Below, piece by piece: positions 1-9,090 of a DNA stretch of 28,482 bases. The position numbers and the translations under genes are program-made. Source of the DNA: Cyclostephanos tholiformis (taxonomy: Eukaryota > Bacillariophyta > Thalassiosirophyceae > Thalassiosirales > Thalassiosiraceae). The DNA is taken from contig JALLPB010000044.1 of NCBI GenBank assembly GCA_036939975.1, positions 1 to 28,482 of the forward strand. The letters are read 5' to 3'. Position 1 is the first letter of the stretch. The number at the start of each line of letters is the position of its first letter. The notes under the pieces are model-generated. The model worked only from the letters and a program-made list of their open reading frames with translations, made no database searches and was not told the DNA's origin.

Positions 1-55
1 GTTGTGTTTCTAATAAAATTGCTACCCCCCTTCTACGAGCTGCTATACAATTCCA
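1..55. repeat. 55-bp direct repeat, copy 1
   Basis: These 55 bases recur without a mismatch at 195-249, giving a 194-bp period. This copy begins at the window edge, so the repeat may continue to the left. The sequence after each copy differs. It looks like a partial tandem duplication; no coding content is recognised. Confidence 0.9.
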
Positions 56-194
56 GGCTGTAGGTTGTCTTGCATCTCGAAAAATCACTGAAGAGACCTA
101 GCGAGACTGAACTCTACTCTTTTGGTGATCAAGAGAAGAAAACACAAGGGTATTCCAAGGCAAAGAACATACAGTGATAGAGATTAGACTTTTA

Positions 195-249
195 GTTGTG
201 TTTCTAATAAAATTGCTACCCCCCTTCTACGAGCTGCTATACAATTCCA
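195..249. repeat. 55-bp direct repeat, copy 2
   Basis: Second copy of the repeat at 1-55, identical over 55 bases. On the minus strand it overlaps the last residues and stop codon of the small ORF at 227-421, so the end of that ORF lies inside duplicated DNA. Confidence 0.9.
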
Positions 250-421
250 ATACAACCGACCGACAATCATTCTCCCCAGCCTGCATCCATTTGATTTCGT
301 TGAGATTCTTGATGCAGAATACGTGCTTGGGCCCCCATGGTCCTCCCTTAGTCAGGGTTGCTTCAGTATAGGAAGCTCCTCTCTTTTCCATCATTTGTGC
401 TAAAATGCAAATATTTTCCAT
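227..421 (-). CDS. Unrecognised small ORF (64 aa), possibly a terminal exon
   Basis: A minus-strand frame opens with an ATG in good eukaryotic context (A at -3, G at +4) and reads 64 residues. The frame is open upstream of the ATG to about 472, so this may be the last exon of a gene rather than a complete gene. The composition is protein-like, with the stretch KGGPWGPKHVFCIKNL, but I recognise no family, signal peptide or membrane segment. The stop codon falls in the duplicated 55-bp repeat. It could equally be a chance ORF or a repeat-derived fragment. Confidence 0.25.
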   Translation of the reverse strand: MENICILAQMMEKRGASYTEATLTKGGPWGPKHVFCIKNLNEIKWMQAGENDCRSVVLELYSSS

Positions 422-475
422 CTTTGCAGGGTCATTAGGTGTGAATGCAAACTTTACCTCTCGAATTGTCGTTCA

Positions 476-1178
476 TATTTGTGACGATCATCGTGCTCGC
501 AATCGTCGAACGTGGTAACAGCACGATGCGATAACTCCCGATGTTGGGCAGGTATTTGACGGACAATGAATTGCCAATGTCGAGCCAGGATCCACGCGCA
601 GTCGTGATCGTGGTCGTGTCGTTGCATCCGTTGAGCTCCGACCTCACGTCCTCCCGCTGTCCATCGTTGTTCGTTGTTCGTCATTGTCACATCAAGCAGT
701 GGTGGCAGCGGCGGTACAATCCTTGCCCGCATTTGCTAAAATTGGGAACCCACCGCCCACGTCCCCGTCGATGCACATCGGACCAATATTGTCATTCGCC
801 GCAATCGTTGAACTGCAATCTTTCCCCCTGTGGACGTTACCATGCAAGGAGTTGCATGTTGTGATCAACGTCGTGCCTCGTCCGTCGATAAAGAAAAACA
901 AAACTCAAACACAATGTCGCACTCGGACTCATGTCGGGCGAGATCGTCGGACCTGGCAAAGGAACCTCCGACGCGAGGGGAGTCGGAGTGTGGGAGATAG
1001 TGGGCGCGGACTTGACGATGGTGGCAGCAAAATGGTTGGCTTCGGTGTGATGGTCGCACGGCCAAGAACTGGGGGAAGATCACTCTCTTGCTCTCTCTCG
1101 ACGGCGCTCTCTCTCCTGGTGACGCACATGAGTCAGCCACGTGGCTGCTTCAATATCAGCCATCAACCGGGAAATCCC
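476..1178. other. Intergenic stretch, no gene seen
   Basis: Several overlapping open frames occur on both strands (for example an ATG-started 107-codon frame at 541-864). None has a recognisable domain, they overlap one another in conflicting frames, and one long frame starts only at TTG. A CT-rich stretch lies near 1080-1115. I see no RNA gene. Confidence 0.5.
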
Positions 1179-1294
1179 GTACCTGGGTACAATTGAAAAT
1201 GTCCCAGTCGGAGGTTGTTTTTCCGGTCCATGTACCTGGGTACACCCAAAATTGCTCACGGCGGTCAATTTTTCGTACCAGGGTTCTCTGGTAC
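1179..1294. promoter_or_regulatory. Cluster of three GTACC palindromic motifs
   Basis: GTACCTGGGTAC occurs at 1179-1190 and again at 1232-1243. A related inverted repeat, GTACCAG-N6-CTGGTAC, lies at 1275-1294. The three sit 43-53 bp apart, about 310-430 bp upstream of the cold-shock gene start. Spaced palindromes upstream of a gene suggest binding sites for a dimeric regulator, but that is inference; they could be repeat debris. Confidence 0.35.
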
Positions 1295-1330
1295 ATTTCT
1301 ACATACGATGTCATGGGTCCTATTAATGTA

Positions 1331-1362
1331 GTTACATGTAACAAAGTGTAAAAAATGTTACA
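1331..1362. repeat. GTTACATGTAAC palindrome and GTTACA copy
   Basis: A perfect 12-bp palindrome GTTACATGTAAC (1331-1342) is followed by another GTTACA at 1357-1362. The same palindrome, with matching flanks in inverted orientation, lies at the far right of the window (28440-28451). It could be a dispersed repeat end or a regulatory motif upstream of the cold-shock gene. Confidence 0.5.
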
Positions 1363-1605
1363 CGATTCCCCCATCTTCATTGATACGATAGAAAGATATT
1401 GTAGGTGCGTCGGTGGAAGACGAGGTGTCACGCCACGAGAAATCCAGACGTCATCAAAACATCAGCCGGGCCCGTCATAGATGGAGCTTCCCGCCCCCCA
1501 CCCCGCCGCCCAACATTCCCCGCGCGCTCGCAGTCCCTCCTGTTTCCTACGATTCGTAACTCAGCAAGCGCCGCGGCGGTTAATTAGATTTAAAACACAA
1601 CCATC

Positions 1606-3085
1606 ATGCGGTTCTTACTCTCCGCAGTGTCATCGGCAATCGCCATCACATCGGCGGTCGCCTTCGTACCGTCGTACCACTCGTCGTCGTCATCGCACAC
1701 ATCACCATCCTCGGCCCTTCGAAGCAGCACCGCCACCACGGACATAACGGGCACCGTCAAGTGGTACAATGTCGAGAGAGGGTATGGCTTCATCGCCCGT
1801 GACGACGGTGAGCCTGACATGTACGTTCACGCTACGGGACTTGCCCTCGACGGCGAGCCGCTGATGGAGAACGATCGCGTCAGCTTCATCACTGAGGTGG
1901 ACCGACGCACGAATAAACCCAAGGCCGTCAACGTCGTGCGGTCCACCATCGAGGCCCGGGCTTCTCCCGCCGCCGCGTTGGTAGAGGAGGAAGAGGTGGC
2001 GCCGGCATCCCTGGTGGGTAAGGTCATGGAGGATGTGAGGGAGGAATTGGACGCATACAAAATTGCGATGAGGGCGGAGGCGTTCCAACGGGCCAGGCTC
2101 GCAGCCCAGCTCAAGCAGGCGGCAGTCGAATGCTCATTGAGGGAGGCGGCCATGGCAGAGGCCGAGGCGGCTAGGATAGCCGCTGAAGCGGAGGCGGCGA
2201 GGATTGCCGCTGAGGTCGAGGCGGCTAGAATTGCCGCTACGGTCGAGGCGTCTAGGATTGCCGCCGAGGCAAAGGTGGCGAGTTTGATCAAGGCGGAGGC
2301 GTTCCAACGGACAAGGCTCGCAGCCCAGCTCAAGCAGGCGGCAGTTGATTGCTCATTGAGGGAGGCGGCCGCGGCAGAGGCCGAGGCGGCTAGGATTGCC
2401 GCTGTGGCGGAGGTGGCGAGGATTGCCGCCGAGGCAGAGGCGGCAAGATTGATCAAGACGGAGGCGTTTCAACGGACCAGGCTCGCAGCCCAGCTCAAGC
2501 AGGCGGCAGTTGATTGCTCGTTGAGGGAGGCGGCCGCTGCGGAAGCCGAGGCGGCTAGGATTGCTGCGGAGGCGGAAGCAGAGGCGGCTAGAATTGCCGC
2601 CGAGGCTGAGGCGGCTAGGATTGCTGCTGAAGAAGAGGCCGCTAGGATTGCGGCTGAAGCAGAGGCGGCTAGGATTGCTGCCGAAGAGGAGGCGGCGAGA
2701 ATTGCCGCTGAAGCAGAGGCCGCTAGGATTGCGGCCAAGGCTGAGGCTGAGGCAGAGGCGGCAGCGCGGGAGCTTGGCTATCCCAGCGTGGCCATTATGA
2801 AGAAGCGACTCCAGCCAAAATCACCGGAAGAGGAGGCACTGCTAGCTGTGAAGTACGGTGCTATGGACCTCGGGGAGAGAGCGTTCGCTATCCTCACTGT
2901 GAGTATTGGATTTCAATTTGAACGATGAATCATTCGTTATTCCCTTGTGGTGTGAATTGTATTTCTCATACGCGCATTGTGCTTGATCGATAATCATCAT
3001 GTAGGATCTTGGGATGATTGATTTGAATCCTGATCCAAATGATCCCAGCAGGGATACATCGAAAGACGAAGACGATTTGGATTGA
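1606..3085 (+). CDS. Cold-shock-domain protein with Ala/Glu-rich coiled coil, plastid-type presequence
   Basis: Predicted RNA-binding (RNA chaperone-like) protein of 457 residues from two exons, 1606-2898 and 3005-3085. Residues 1-20 form a signal peptide ending AVA-F (MRFLLSAVSSAIAITSAVAF), the diatom A-F motif for plastid import, followed by a Ser/Thr-rich transit-like stretch. A cold-shock domain covers about 46-112, with RNP1-like GYGFIARDD (59-67) and RNP2-like DMYVHATGL (71-79). Residues about 156-388 are a charged Ala/Glu/Arg coiled coil. It contains three long repeats beginning EAFQR (from 158, 230 and 285) joined by AEAARIAAE-type units. The single-exon reading would stop at 2928 after an intron-like tail; splicing adds an acidic C-terminus instead. 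The ATG follows a suitable context (accatcATG). It converges on the exoribonuclease gene, with 237 bp between stop codons. Family call is firm; plastid location is inferred. Confidence 0.88.
2074..2770 (+). repeat. Nested coding repeats in the coiled-coil region
   Basis: Three copies of a unit encoding about 26 residues (EAFQR[AT]RLAAQLKQAAV[ED]CSLREAA) start at about 2077, 2293 and 2458. Between and after them are many short units of about 33 bases encoding AEAEAARIAAE. Near-identical DNA between copies indicates recent expansion by slippage or unequal exchange. Confidence 0.85.
2899..3004 (+). other. Predicted intron of cold-shock gene (106 bp)
   Basis: The donor is ACT|GTGAGT at 2898/2899 and the acceptor is ATGTAG|GAT at 3004/3005. 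Joining keeps frame and adds 26 residues, starting DLGMIDLNPDPNDP and ending in an acidic tail, before TGA at 3083-3085. Without splicing the frame ends 30 bases into the intron. Confidence 0.8.
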
Positions 3086-3322
3086 GATAGTGAATCGGTA
3101 CGATAGTGATGCAAGAATGCAGCGGAAACTTTGATTGATACAATCGATATAGCTGACGTGCGATGTGACCCGGTGATACCAATACTGATGCAATGAGAGA
3201 TACCAGGACAGCTCCTAACTGAGTTGTCTCAATCGGGACTACGATTTATCTCGACAGGACTGCCATAAGTAGAGAAAATTTGTTATTGTTAAGCTAGCAA
3301 AAAAATTGGCACAGATCATAAT
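3086..3322. other. Convergent 3' intergenic region
   Basis: This 237-bp stretch separates the two convergent stop codons and should hold both 3' UTRs. It is AT-richer than its neighbours and contains A-rich tracts near 3275-3305 on the plus strand. I cannot place polyadenylation sites. Confidence 0.5.
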
Positions 3323-5897
3323 TTACTCTACAGCACCCGCCCTGCTCCTGCCACCCCCCTTGTTTGAGCTTTTCTTCTTTGCAGCATACGCCGTGGTGCC
3401 ATTCACCCTTCCTCTGATACTCGGGGCAACATAATCAGGATCCCTCTCCGGAATGAATGTATGGCTTTGCCCTTTCAAGTTTCTGCGTCGCTCTGCGTTG
3501 CTTAGCAATTCTCCCGTCAAGGCCTTTTCGTCGGCGTCAAGGATCCCGTTGACCACTTCTAATAGCTGATCTCCATTGATGAATGGGATCTTGACAACTG
3601 CCTCCCACGGCTGCCTCTTGCCGTTCGGATCGGAATCAAAGTCACTAGGATAGTAAGGGGCCAGGGGGGAGGACGGTTCGGTCATGAGCTCACCCAAGGC
3701 CGGGGGGAGGAGGGATGCGCTCTGTGGAGGCAGCACCGACAGGAGCTGAGCCAAAGGCGGGAACGGCTCCGTGTTATCGAACGGGAAGTCGCGAAAGCCA
3801 TTGTTGTCCTTGATGTCGATGTCCTCGTCGCCATAAAATTCGTACAGATTCACAATGTCCGTGGACAGGGGGGCGTACAGATGAGGGAAGTACCAGGCCC
3901 AGCTGCAGCATCCGTTGTGATAGTAGTTCAAATTCCAGTGCAAACCCTCCATGTAGTCGCGAACGATGGCGCGACGGTCCCGTTGCGCCTCGCATCGACG
4001 CGTCGCGAGCGGTGAAATGCCGAGCTTGGACTCATAGTAGAATTCGCGATACGACCTCGACGCATCTCGGGGGTGGAGTTTCTTGAACTTCTTCTCGACC
4101 TTGGATTTTACCGTTATGTCTGAGCCCCGCAGCCCATCCTGGGATGAGAGATCGTCATCCTCCTCGTCATCCTCATCCTCGCCGCTGATTCGAAACTTAT
4201 TCGTTTCCACCACCACCTTCTTATTCGCCTCCTTCGCGAGCTCGGGCGTAGGAGTGTCTCCATACCAACCGCCATAAAAGTCGTCTGCCTCACGTTCGTT
4301 CTCGGTTCCCAATCCCCAGCCGGGTTCGTTCTCCTCGTATGCGCGCCTCCTGAAATGCTCCTCCTCGAACAATGCCAGGCTATAAAGGAAATGCTCCAAC
4401 CTCGCGGGGTGTATCCTCTCCTTATCCGTGAGATACCCCCCCCAATCGGCCAATAGATCGACGTAATTGTTCAACATGAGACTCAACGCCCCGTTGTCGA
4501 TTTCCAAGTGGGGCAAATGCGGGAGGAAGTCGTTCCCGACGAACATGCACATGAATATGAAATCGTCGATCACCCTGCGAACGTCGTATGCGACGGCGAG
4601 CCTATCCGTATCGGCAAACTTGCGAAATTGGATCTGGAACATCTCGCGCAATGCCGATAGTTCCAATAGCTCGAAGTCGTCCCGCGTATACTCGAGCATG
4701 TCCTTCTTCTTGCGATGCTTGTGTCGTCCGCGTCCCGCCATGACCACGGACATCTTCTCCCGCAGGAGGAGGAAGTGGGGCTCGTGCGTGGCAAGGCCGA
4801 GCATGATGAGGTCGGCATCGAGGCCGTACAAGACGTGCGTGAGACCGGGCGACCAATGCGGATGGGAGGATTCGGTATCCGTGGGATCGTATAGTGCCTT
4901 CGTTTCGCGGATGTAGTCCATCACCTTATCGTTGTTGTTGCGGCGAAAGGGGGGGGGAGGGGGGGAGGGAGGGAGGGAGATACATAATGATTGTGAGTTT
5001 TTGAGTATGTTGAGAGTGCGAGGAAATATATATATAGGTATATAATATAATACATATAGTTACAAATTTAGCAACGAAGGCACCGACCAAAACGAGGTAG
5101 TCGCTCACCTTGTGTTCCCCCTCGCCCGGCACGTCCGGTCCGCTAACGACTACGTCGCATCCGTTCTTCCACGTGGGATCCGTCCGCTGCTTGTACTGTA
5201 TCCACTTCCTCATCGCGAGTCCGAGCTTCAACATGAAGTCGGTACCCGGCGTGATGCAATTGCTATCGAACGCGTCCCTATCCGGGAGTGCGCCATCCCG
5301 CGCGAGTATAGTCGCGGCCAATTTCTCCGCCTCCTTCGACGATCGGAACCTCCTCGAGCGCTGTTGATTCATCTTCGCGCGAGGCGCCACGCCGTCGACC
5401 GCCAGGTACAGCACCCCCCGCGGCTGCACGATTTTGTACAGCCTATCGACGTAACCGAATATCTTCTTGAACATTTCCGTCTCGTCGAGTATCGTGATCT
5501 CGTCCTCGTTATTGCCGTGAGTACAGGGATGGATGATCCCGTTCATGTCCAGGTAGAAGTTGTCCACGGGTGGTATGGACGTGGCGGATCCCAGTCGACG
5601 ATTGAGGATGTTGGGGTACTGATCCGTTAGCCAACGGAACATCTTGGGTATCCCGAAGAGGGCGGTCGATGAGCTGGACTTGCCGACGCCCGTCGTGAAC
5701 GATGTCGGCCGAAATGACGACGACGACGACGACGACGACGATGGAGGCGATATGGCGCGATCGCGGCGATCTATCATCCTCGATGGTCCCACCACGAGGC
5801 GGTGGGGATTAGGATTCCGAAACGCGGACGCAACATCGCAATATTTGTGAAGCAGCGCCGCCGCCAGTGCGAAACATGTCGGAATCATGTGCCTCAT
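3323..5897 (-). CDS. XRN-family 5'-3' exoribonuclease with plastid-type presequence
   Basis: Degrades 5'-monophosphorylated RNA from the 5' end. It is predicted to have 796 residues from exons 5897-5109 and 4924-3323. Conserved XRN blocks: GIPKMFRWLTDQYP (82-95), LYLAVDGVAPRAKMNQQRSR (163-182), NCITPGTDF (213-221), SGPDVPGEGEHKVMDYI across the splice, YGLDADLIML (296-305), VGNDFLPHLPHLE (392-404), and the YMEGLHWNLNYYHNG / CSWAWYFPHLYAP block (587-615). Acidic and polar linkers lie near 510-530. The start is the first in-frame ATG. XRN proteins normally begin at the GIPKMF block; here 81 residues precede it and no Met sits there (ALF-GIPK), so the extension is obligatory. That extension has a hydrophobic core and ends VASAF-RNP, the ASAFAP-type cleavage motif, then a Ser/Arg-rich transit-like region. 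Plastid or periplastid location is inferred. Confidence 0.93.
4925..5108 (-). other. Predicted intron of XRN gene (184 bp)
   Basis: On the minus strand the donor is CACAAG|GTGAGC (5109/5108) and the acceptor GATAAG|GTGATG (4925/4924). A long pyrimidine tract (C/T repeats, 4950-4980) precedes the acceptor. Splicing restores the family-typical GEGEHK-V-MDYI junction in phase 0. Without splicing, the frame runs into sequence unlike any XRN. Confidence 0.92.
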
Positions 5898-6302
5898 GAC
5901 GACGGCGTAAGTAAGGAGACTAAGATCTTTGATTTTGTCGTCACTGCCCCTGCATTGCCGATCCAAACATGCACCGTCCTTTATCGTCGTCGTTGTGCAT
6001 GCAGGTCCGTACCGTACCGTCGGCACTTACTTTTTTCTTTTTTTTCTCTCGCTCTATCATGTTGTGATACTTCTGTCCCAACGGACAACTGACAGACCCT
6101 AACCAACCAATTCCGAGCTCGTCGTCCCATCATCCATCCACAAGACGACAACATCACCATCGCCAAGGAAACAAAAATCTACCCACAATGCTTAGGTATT
6201 CCTTCCTCCATCTCTTCGGGCGAGACTGATAAGGATTCATTCACGCCAGGATCGTTGATGCAATACACCATATTATATATACTACATTATATTATTATTA
6301 TC
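5898..6302. promoter_or_regulatory. Divergent promoter region between XRN and helicase genes
   Basis: About 405 bp separate the two divergent start codons. It holds a T-rich run (about 6030-6050) and an AT-rich TATATA-like stretch (6270-6300) just before the helicase start. No specific sites are assigned. The arrangement allows shared control of two RNA enzymes. In-frame upstream sequence of the XRN is open to 6026 but contains no ATG. Confidence 0.5.
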
Positions 6303-8528
6303 ATGAATTGCCGAAAAATGGATGACATCATCGTGGCCGGCGTCGCCGCCCCCTCCTCCACGAACAGGAAACGACGGCGGCATTACGCCACGAGCGCGTG
6401 GGCGTCGTCGTCGTCGTCCTCCCCCCCCCCTCGGTCCTCCCTCGTTACGTATCCTCCGTCGCTGCTACTGCCACTGCTTCTACTCGCCGTTTACCGCGTT
6501 GCCTCGTCGTGCGGTTCCTTCGTCTCATCGCCAACGTCGCCAACGTCGTCGTCGTCATTTCGGCCGACATCGTGGTGGGGGGGGATGAAATATCGCGACG
6601 TACGGCGCCATCATCATCACGGGGGGGGGGGATCGGAGAGAATTACCACGCCAGCGTCGGCGGCGGCCTCGGCGTCCTCATCCTCGCGCATATCCGCGTC
6701 GACGGGGCACGAGTCCTCCTCCTCCGCCGCCGCCGCCGCCGCCCTCGTCACCCTCCCCGACCTATATCCGAAATTCGCGAGCATACTCGCGTCGGGGGGA
6801 TACGTCGCGCCGACGCCGATTCAGCGTACCTCGGCGTCGTCCGCGGGGGGGGGGGAGAACCTCCTCCTAATCGCCGCGACTGGGAGCGGTAAGACCCTCG
6901 CTTACCTCCTCCCGGCCCTTTCTCGGGCCGCCAACGACGACGACGACGACGACGAGGGTGGGAGTGGACGGGGGGTGCGTCGCGGGACGGTCCTGATCGT
7001 GGCACCGACGCGGGAATTGTCGGCACAACTCGCCAGGGATGCATCGCTCCTACTGCCCGACGATGGAATGAAAGACGACTATGACCGCGACGACGATGCG
7101 ACGACGATGTTACCGAACGTCCTCCTGGCCGTTCGGGGGATGCCCCCGCCGACGCCATCGCAGCTTAGACACGCCTCCGTGCTCGTCGGCACGCCCAACG
7201 AATTGCACATGGTGCTAACGCGTATCAGCGGGGCGCAAAACTTCCTAGCGGGGGACAAACTTTCCGGGGTGATATTGGACGAGGTCGACGTCCTTTTGCC
7301 GTCCGAACCCAAGGGGCTGCGTACGACGTTCGATGGCAACGACGACGACCGGGGGGAGAGGATGAGGTTGGAACGGCGTCGCAAGATGCGCGCCGCGCAA
7401 CGACGCGGGGTGGAATTCCACGTCGGATCGAACATGGGGGGGGGGGGGAAATCGCTCGACTCCGTGGACCTATCCAACTCGATGAACAGTCGCGTGCTCG
7501 CGCCGACGGAACGCCTATTACGCCTCATCGCGTCGAATAGGCGGATGGGCGACGTCGAAACGGGGGATAGACTGCGATTGCAATTGCTTGCCGGGAGCGC
7601 GACGGCGAGTCGAGCCGCGCTCGATCGATTGAATAGGGCTCTGAAGGCGGCGGCGATGGAAGGCGGTATGATCGGCGTGGATGGATTCGATGACATTTGG
7701 GGAGGGAGGATGAAGATTTGCCGGCCGGAGGACGGCGATGATGTCGAGGTGTTATCATCCCTCGAGGTTTCGAGTCCTACTACCACCGAAGCCACCCACA
7801 CGATTCGGGCAGTCACTGTCCCGTCGGTGGTCGATCATAGATACGTGTTCATGTCGAAGGACACGGCGACCAACCCGCACGAGATTCTCGCCAATGTTGC
7901 TAAGATTACACGCCTCAAGTCACCGAGTAGATCCCTTGTATTCATCTGTGGCGAATTCAGTCGATCCCTGTCGAAGGAAAAAGAGAAGGAGGCATCCAAG
8001 GCATCGGGGAAGACTACCCAAGCACGACGCAATGCCAAACAAGCCCTCGTTGAGAAACAAAAGAAAACAGAGAATTCGAACGCTCCTGGAGGCCCGGAGC
8101 CACTTTCTGTCAGAAAGGCATGCTCGATCTTGCAATCGATGGGTGTGGATGCTCACCCGATGCACGTCGTCCTTGGATTGGAGTCCAATGTCGGAAATGA
8201 CGGTACGATGATAGAAGAGGAGGATGAGGATAGCTCAAATGAAGTGGAGTTGCCGCCTATGTTGGTGACATTTGAAGGTTCCGCACGAGGACTGCATTTT
8301 GATGGAGTTGATTACGTTTTTGTCGTTGGGCGGCCCACGTCGGCGGCTTCGTATCTTCACCTGGCTGGCCGCGTAGGTCGCGCAATGCCGGGTGACACTA
8401 CATCTCATAGGGACGTTGAGGTTCGCCCAGGTACGGTTGTTTCGTTCTGCTCAAAAGGGCGAGTAGGAGAGTTACAAAAGTGGACGAGTCAAGTCGGCGC
8501 TACTGGATTGGAGGAGATTGTGCTATAA
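6303..8528 (+). CDS. DEAD-box-like (SF2) RNA helicase, divergent motifs
   Basis: ATP-dependent RNA helicase-like protein, 741 residues from this ATG. Motifs in order: Q-like YVAPTPIQ (167-174), Walker A AATGSGKT (191-198), Ia APTRELSAQ (234-242), Ib VGTPNEL (295-301), II DEVD in place of DEAD (326-329), III SAT (432-434), IV SLVFICGEF (544-552), V SARGLHF (about 660-666), VI HLAGRVGR (686-693), where the usual HR is HL. About 100 residues of charged and Gly-rich sequence are inserted between motifs II and III, and a Lys-rich insert follows motif IV. The N-terminus is Ser/Pro-rich with a hydrophobic run (LLLPLLLLAVY, 55-65) followed by CGSFVSSP, a possible but weak plastid signal. Alternative ATGs lie at 6258 and 6318; the AT-rich 6258-6302 looks like 5' UTR. 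Activity may be altered. Confidence 0.87.
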   Translation: MNCRKMDDIIVAGVAAPSSTNRKRRRHYATSAWASSSSSSPPPRSSLVTYPPSLLLPLLLLAVYRVASSCGSFVSSPTSPTSSSSFRPTSWWGGMKYRDVRRHHHHGGGGSERITTPASAAASASSSSRISASTGHESSSSAAAAAALVTLPDLYPKFASILASGGYVAPTPIQRTSASSAGGGENLLLIAATGSGKTLAYLLPALSRAANDDDDDDEGGSGRGVRRGTVLIVAPTRELSAQLARDASLLLPDDGMKDDYDRDDDATTMLPNVLLAVRGMPPPTPSQLRHASVLVGTPNELHMVLTRISGAQNFLAGDKLSGVILDEVDVLLPSEPKGLRTTFDGNDDDRGERMRLERRRKMRAAQRRGVEFHVGSNMGGGGKSLDSVDLSNSMNSRVLAPTERLLRLIASNRRMGDVETGDRLRLQLLAGSATASRAALDRLNRALKAAAMEGGMIGVDGFDDIWGGRMKICRPEDGDDVEVLSSLEVSSPTTTEATHTIRAVTVPSVVDHRYVFMSKDTATNPHEILANVAKITRLKSPSRSLVFICGEFSRSLSKEKEKEASKASGKTTQARRNAKQALVEKQKKTENSNAPGGPEPLSVRKACSILQSMGVDAHPMHVVLGLESNVGNDGTMIEEEDEDSSNEVELPPMLVTFEGSARGLHFDGVDYVFVVGRPTSAASYLHLAGRVGRAMPGDTTSHRDVEVRPGTVVSFCSKGRVGELQKWTSQVGATGLEEIVL

Positions 8529-8664
8529 AGTAAAGGTGTTCTCTTGCGAAAACAAAGCACAATAATGGATGTTGTCACTGGATAGACTGAACAACTATCA
8601 TATACAGAAAACATATCCTTCATCTTTCATAGATCGTTCCAATGGTAAAACCTAAAGTTCTATT

Positions 8665-8691
8665 TGGTTCTAAGTTCTGGGTTTCCAGAAC
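8665..8691 (+). repeat. MULE left terminal inverted repeat core
   Basis: The core reads TGGTTCTAAGTTCTG then GG then TTTCCAGAAC. It matches the reverse complement of 20523-20549 with two mismatches. It contains its own hairpin, GTTCTGG-GTTT-CCAGAAC. The true element end may lie up to about 20 bases further left. Confidence 0.65.
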
Positions 8692-8745
8692 AGTTAGAAC
8701 ATTAAAAATAGCTGTTCTGGGCACTATTGCCATGGAAACAAGAAG

Positions 8746-9090
8746 GCATCCTTCTCTCGATCCATGCCTCACCATTCATTCGGCATCATGTGTTTCTTCC
8801 TTCTCGTTTGATTGTTGTATGGACTGCTCTTTTTGTGTGCAACTGCTTTTTTGTATGCAACAGATGCATCCCTTTCCTTGTCTCCCCGCCTGCCATGGCA
8901 TCCTTTCTCTCGATCCCATGGCTCACCATTCATTCGGCGTCATGTGTTTCTTGCTTCTTGTTTTGATTGTTGTATGGACTACTCTTTTTGTATGCAACAG
9001 ATGCATCCTTTCCTCATCCCCTTGCCTGCCATTCATTTGCACCCATTTGTTCTCTTGCTTCTCAATTTTGATTGTTGTATGGAGTCATAG
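8746..9090. repeat. Subterminal tandem repeats, about 152-bp unit
   Basis: Unit 1 (8746-8897) and unit 2 (8898 to about 9035) share long matching blocks, including CACCATTCATTCGGC, TGATTGTTGTATGGAC and TATGCAACAGATGCATCC. A third, shorter partial copy follows to about 9090, and a fainter one near 9170. A long cysteine-rich open frame over this interval comes from the repeat and is not a convincing gene. Confidence 0.8.

Noticed and set aside
541..1196. Overlapping plus-strand ORFs of 107 and 170 codons
   Set aside because: The longer one begins at TTG, they overlap in conflicting frames, and neither shows a domain or codon pattern like the nearby host genes.
1827..2738. Long minus-strand Ala/Ser frames opposite the cold-shock gene
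   Set aside because: They mirror the Ala/Glu repeat on the other strand and have no independent support.
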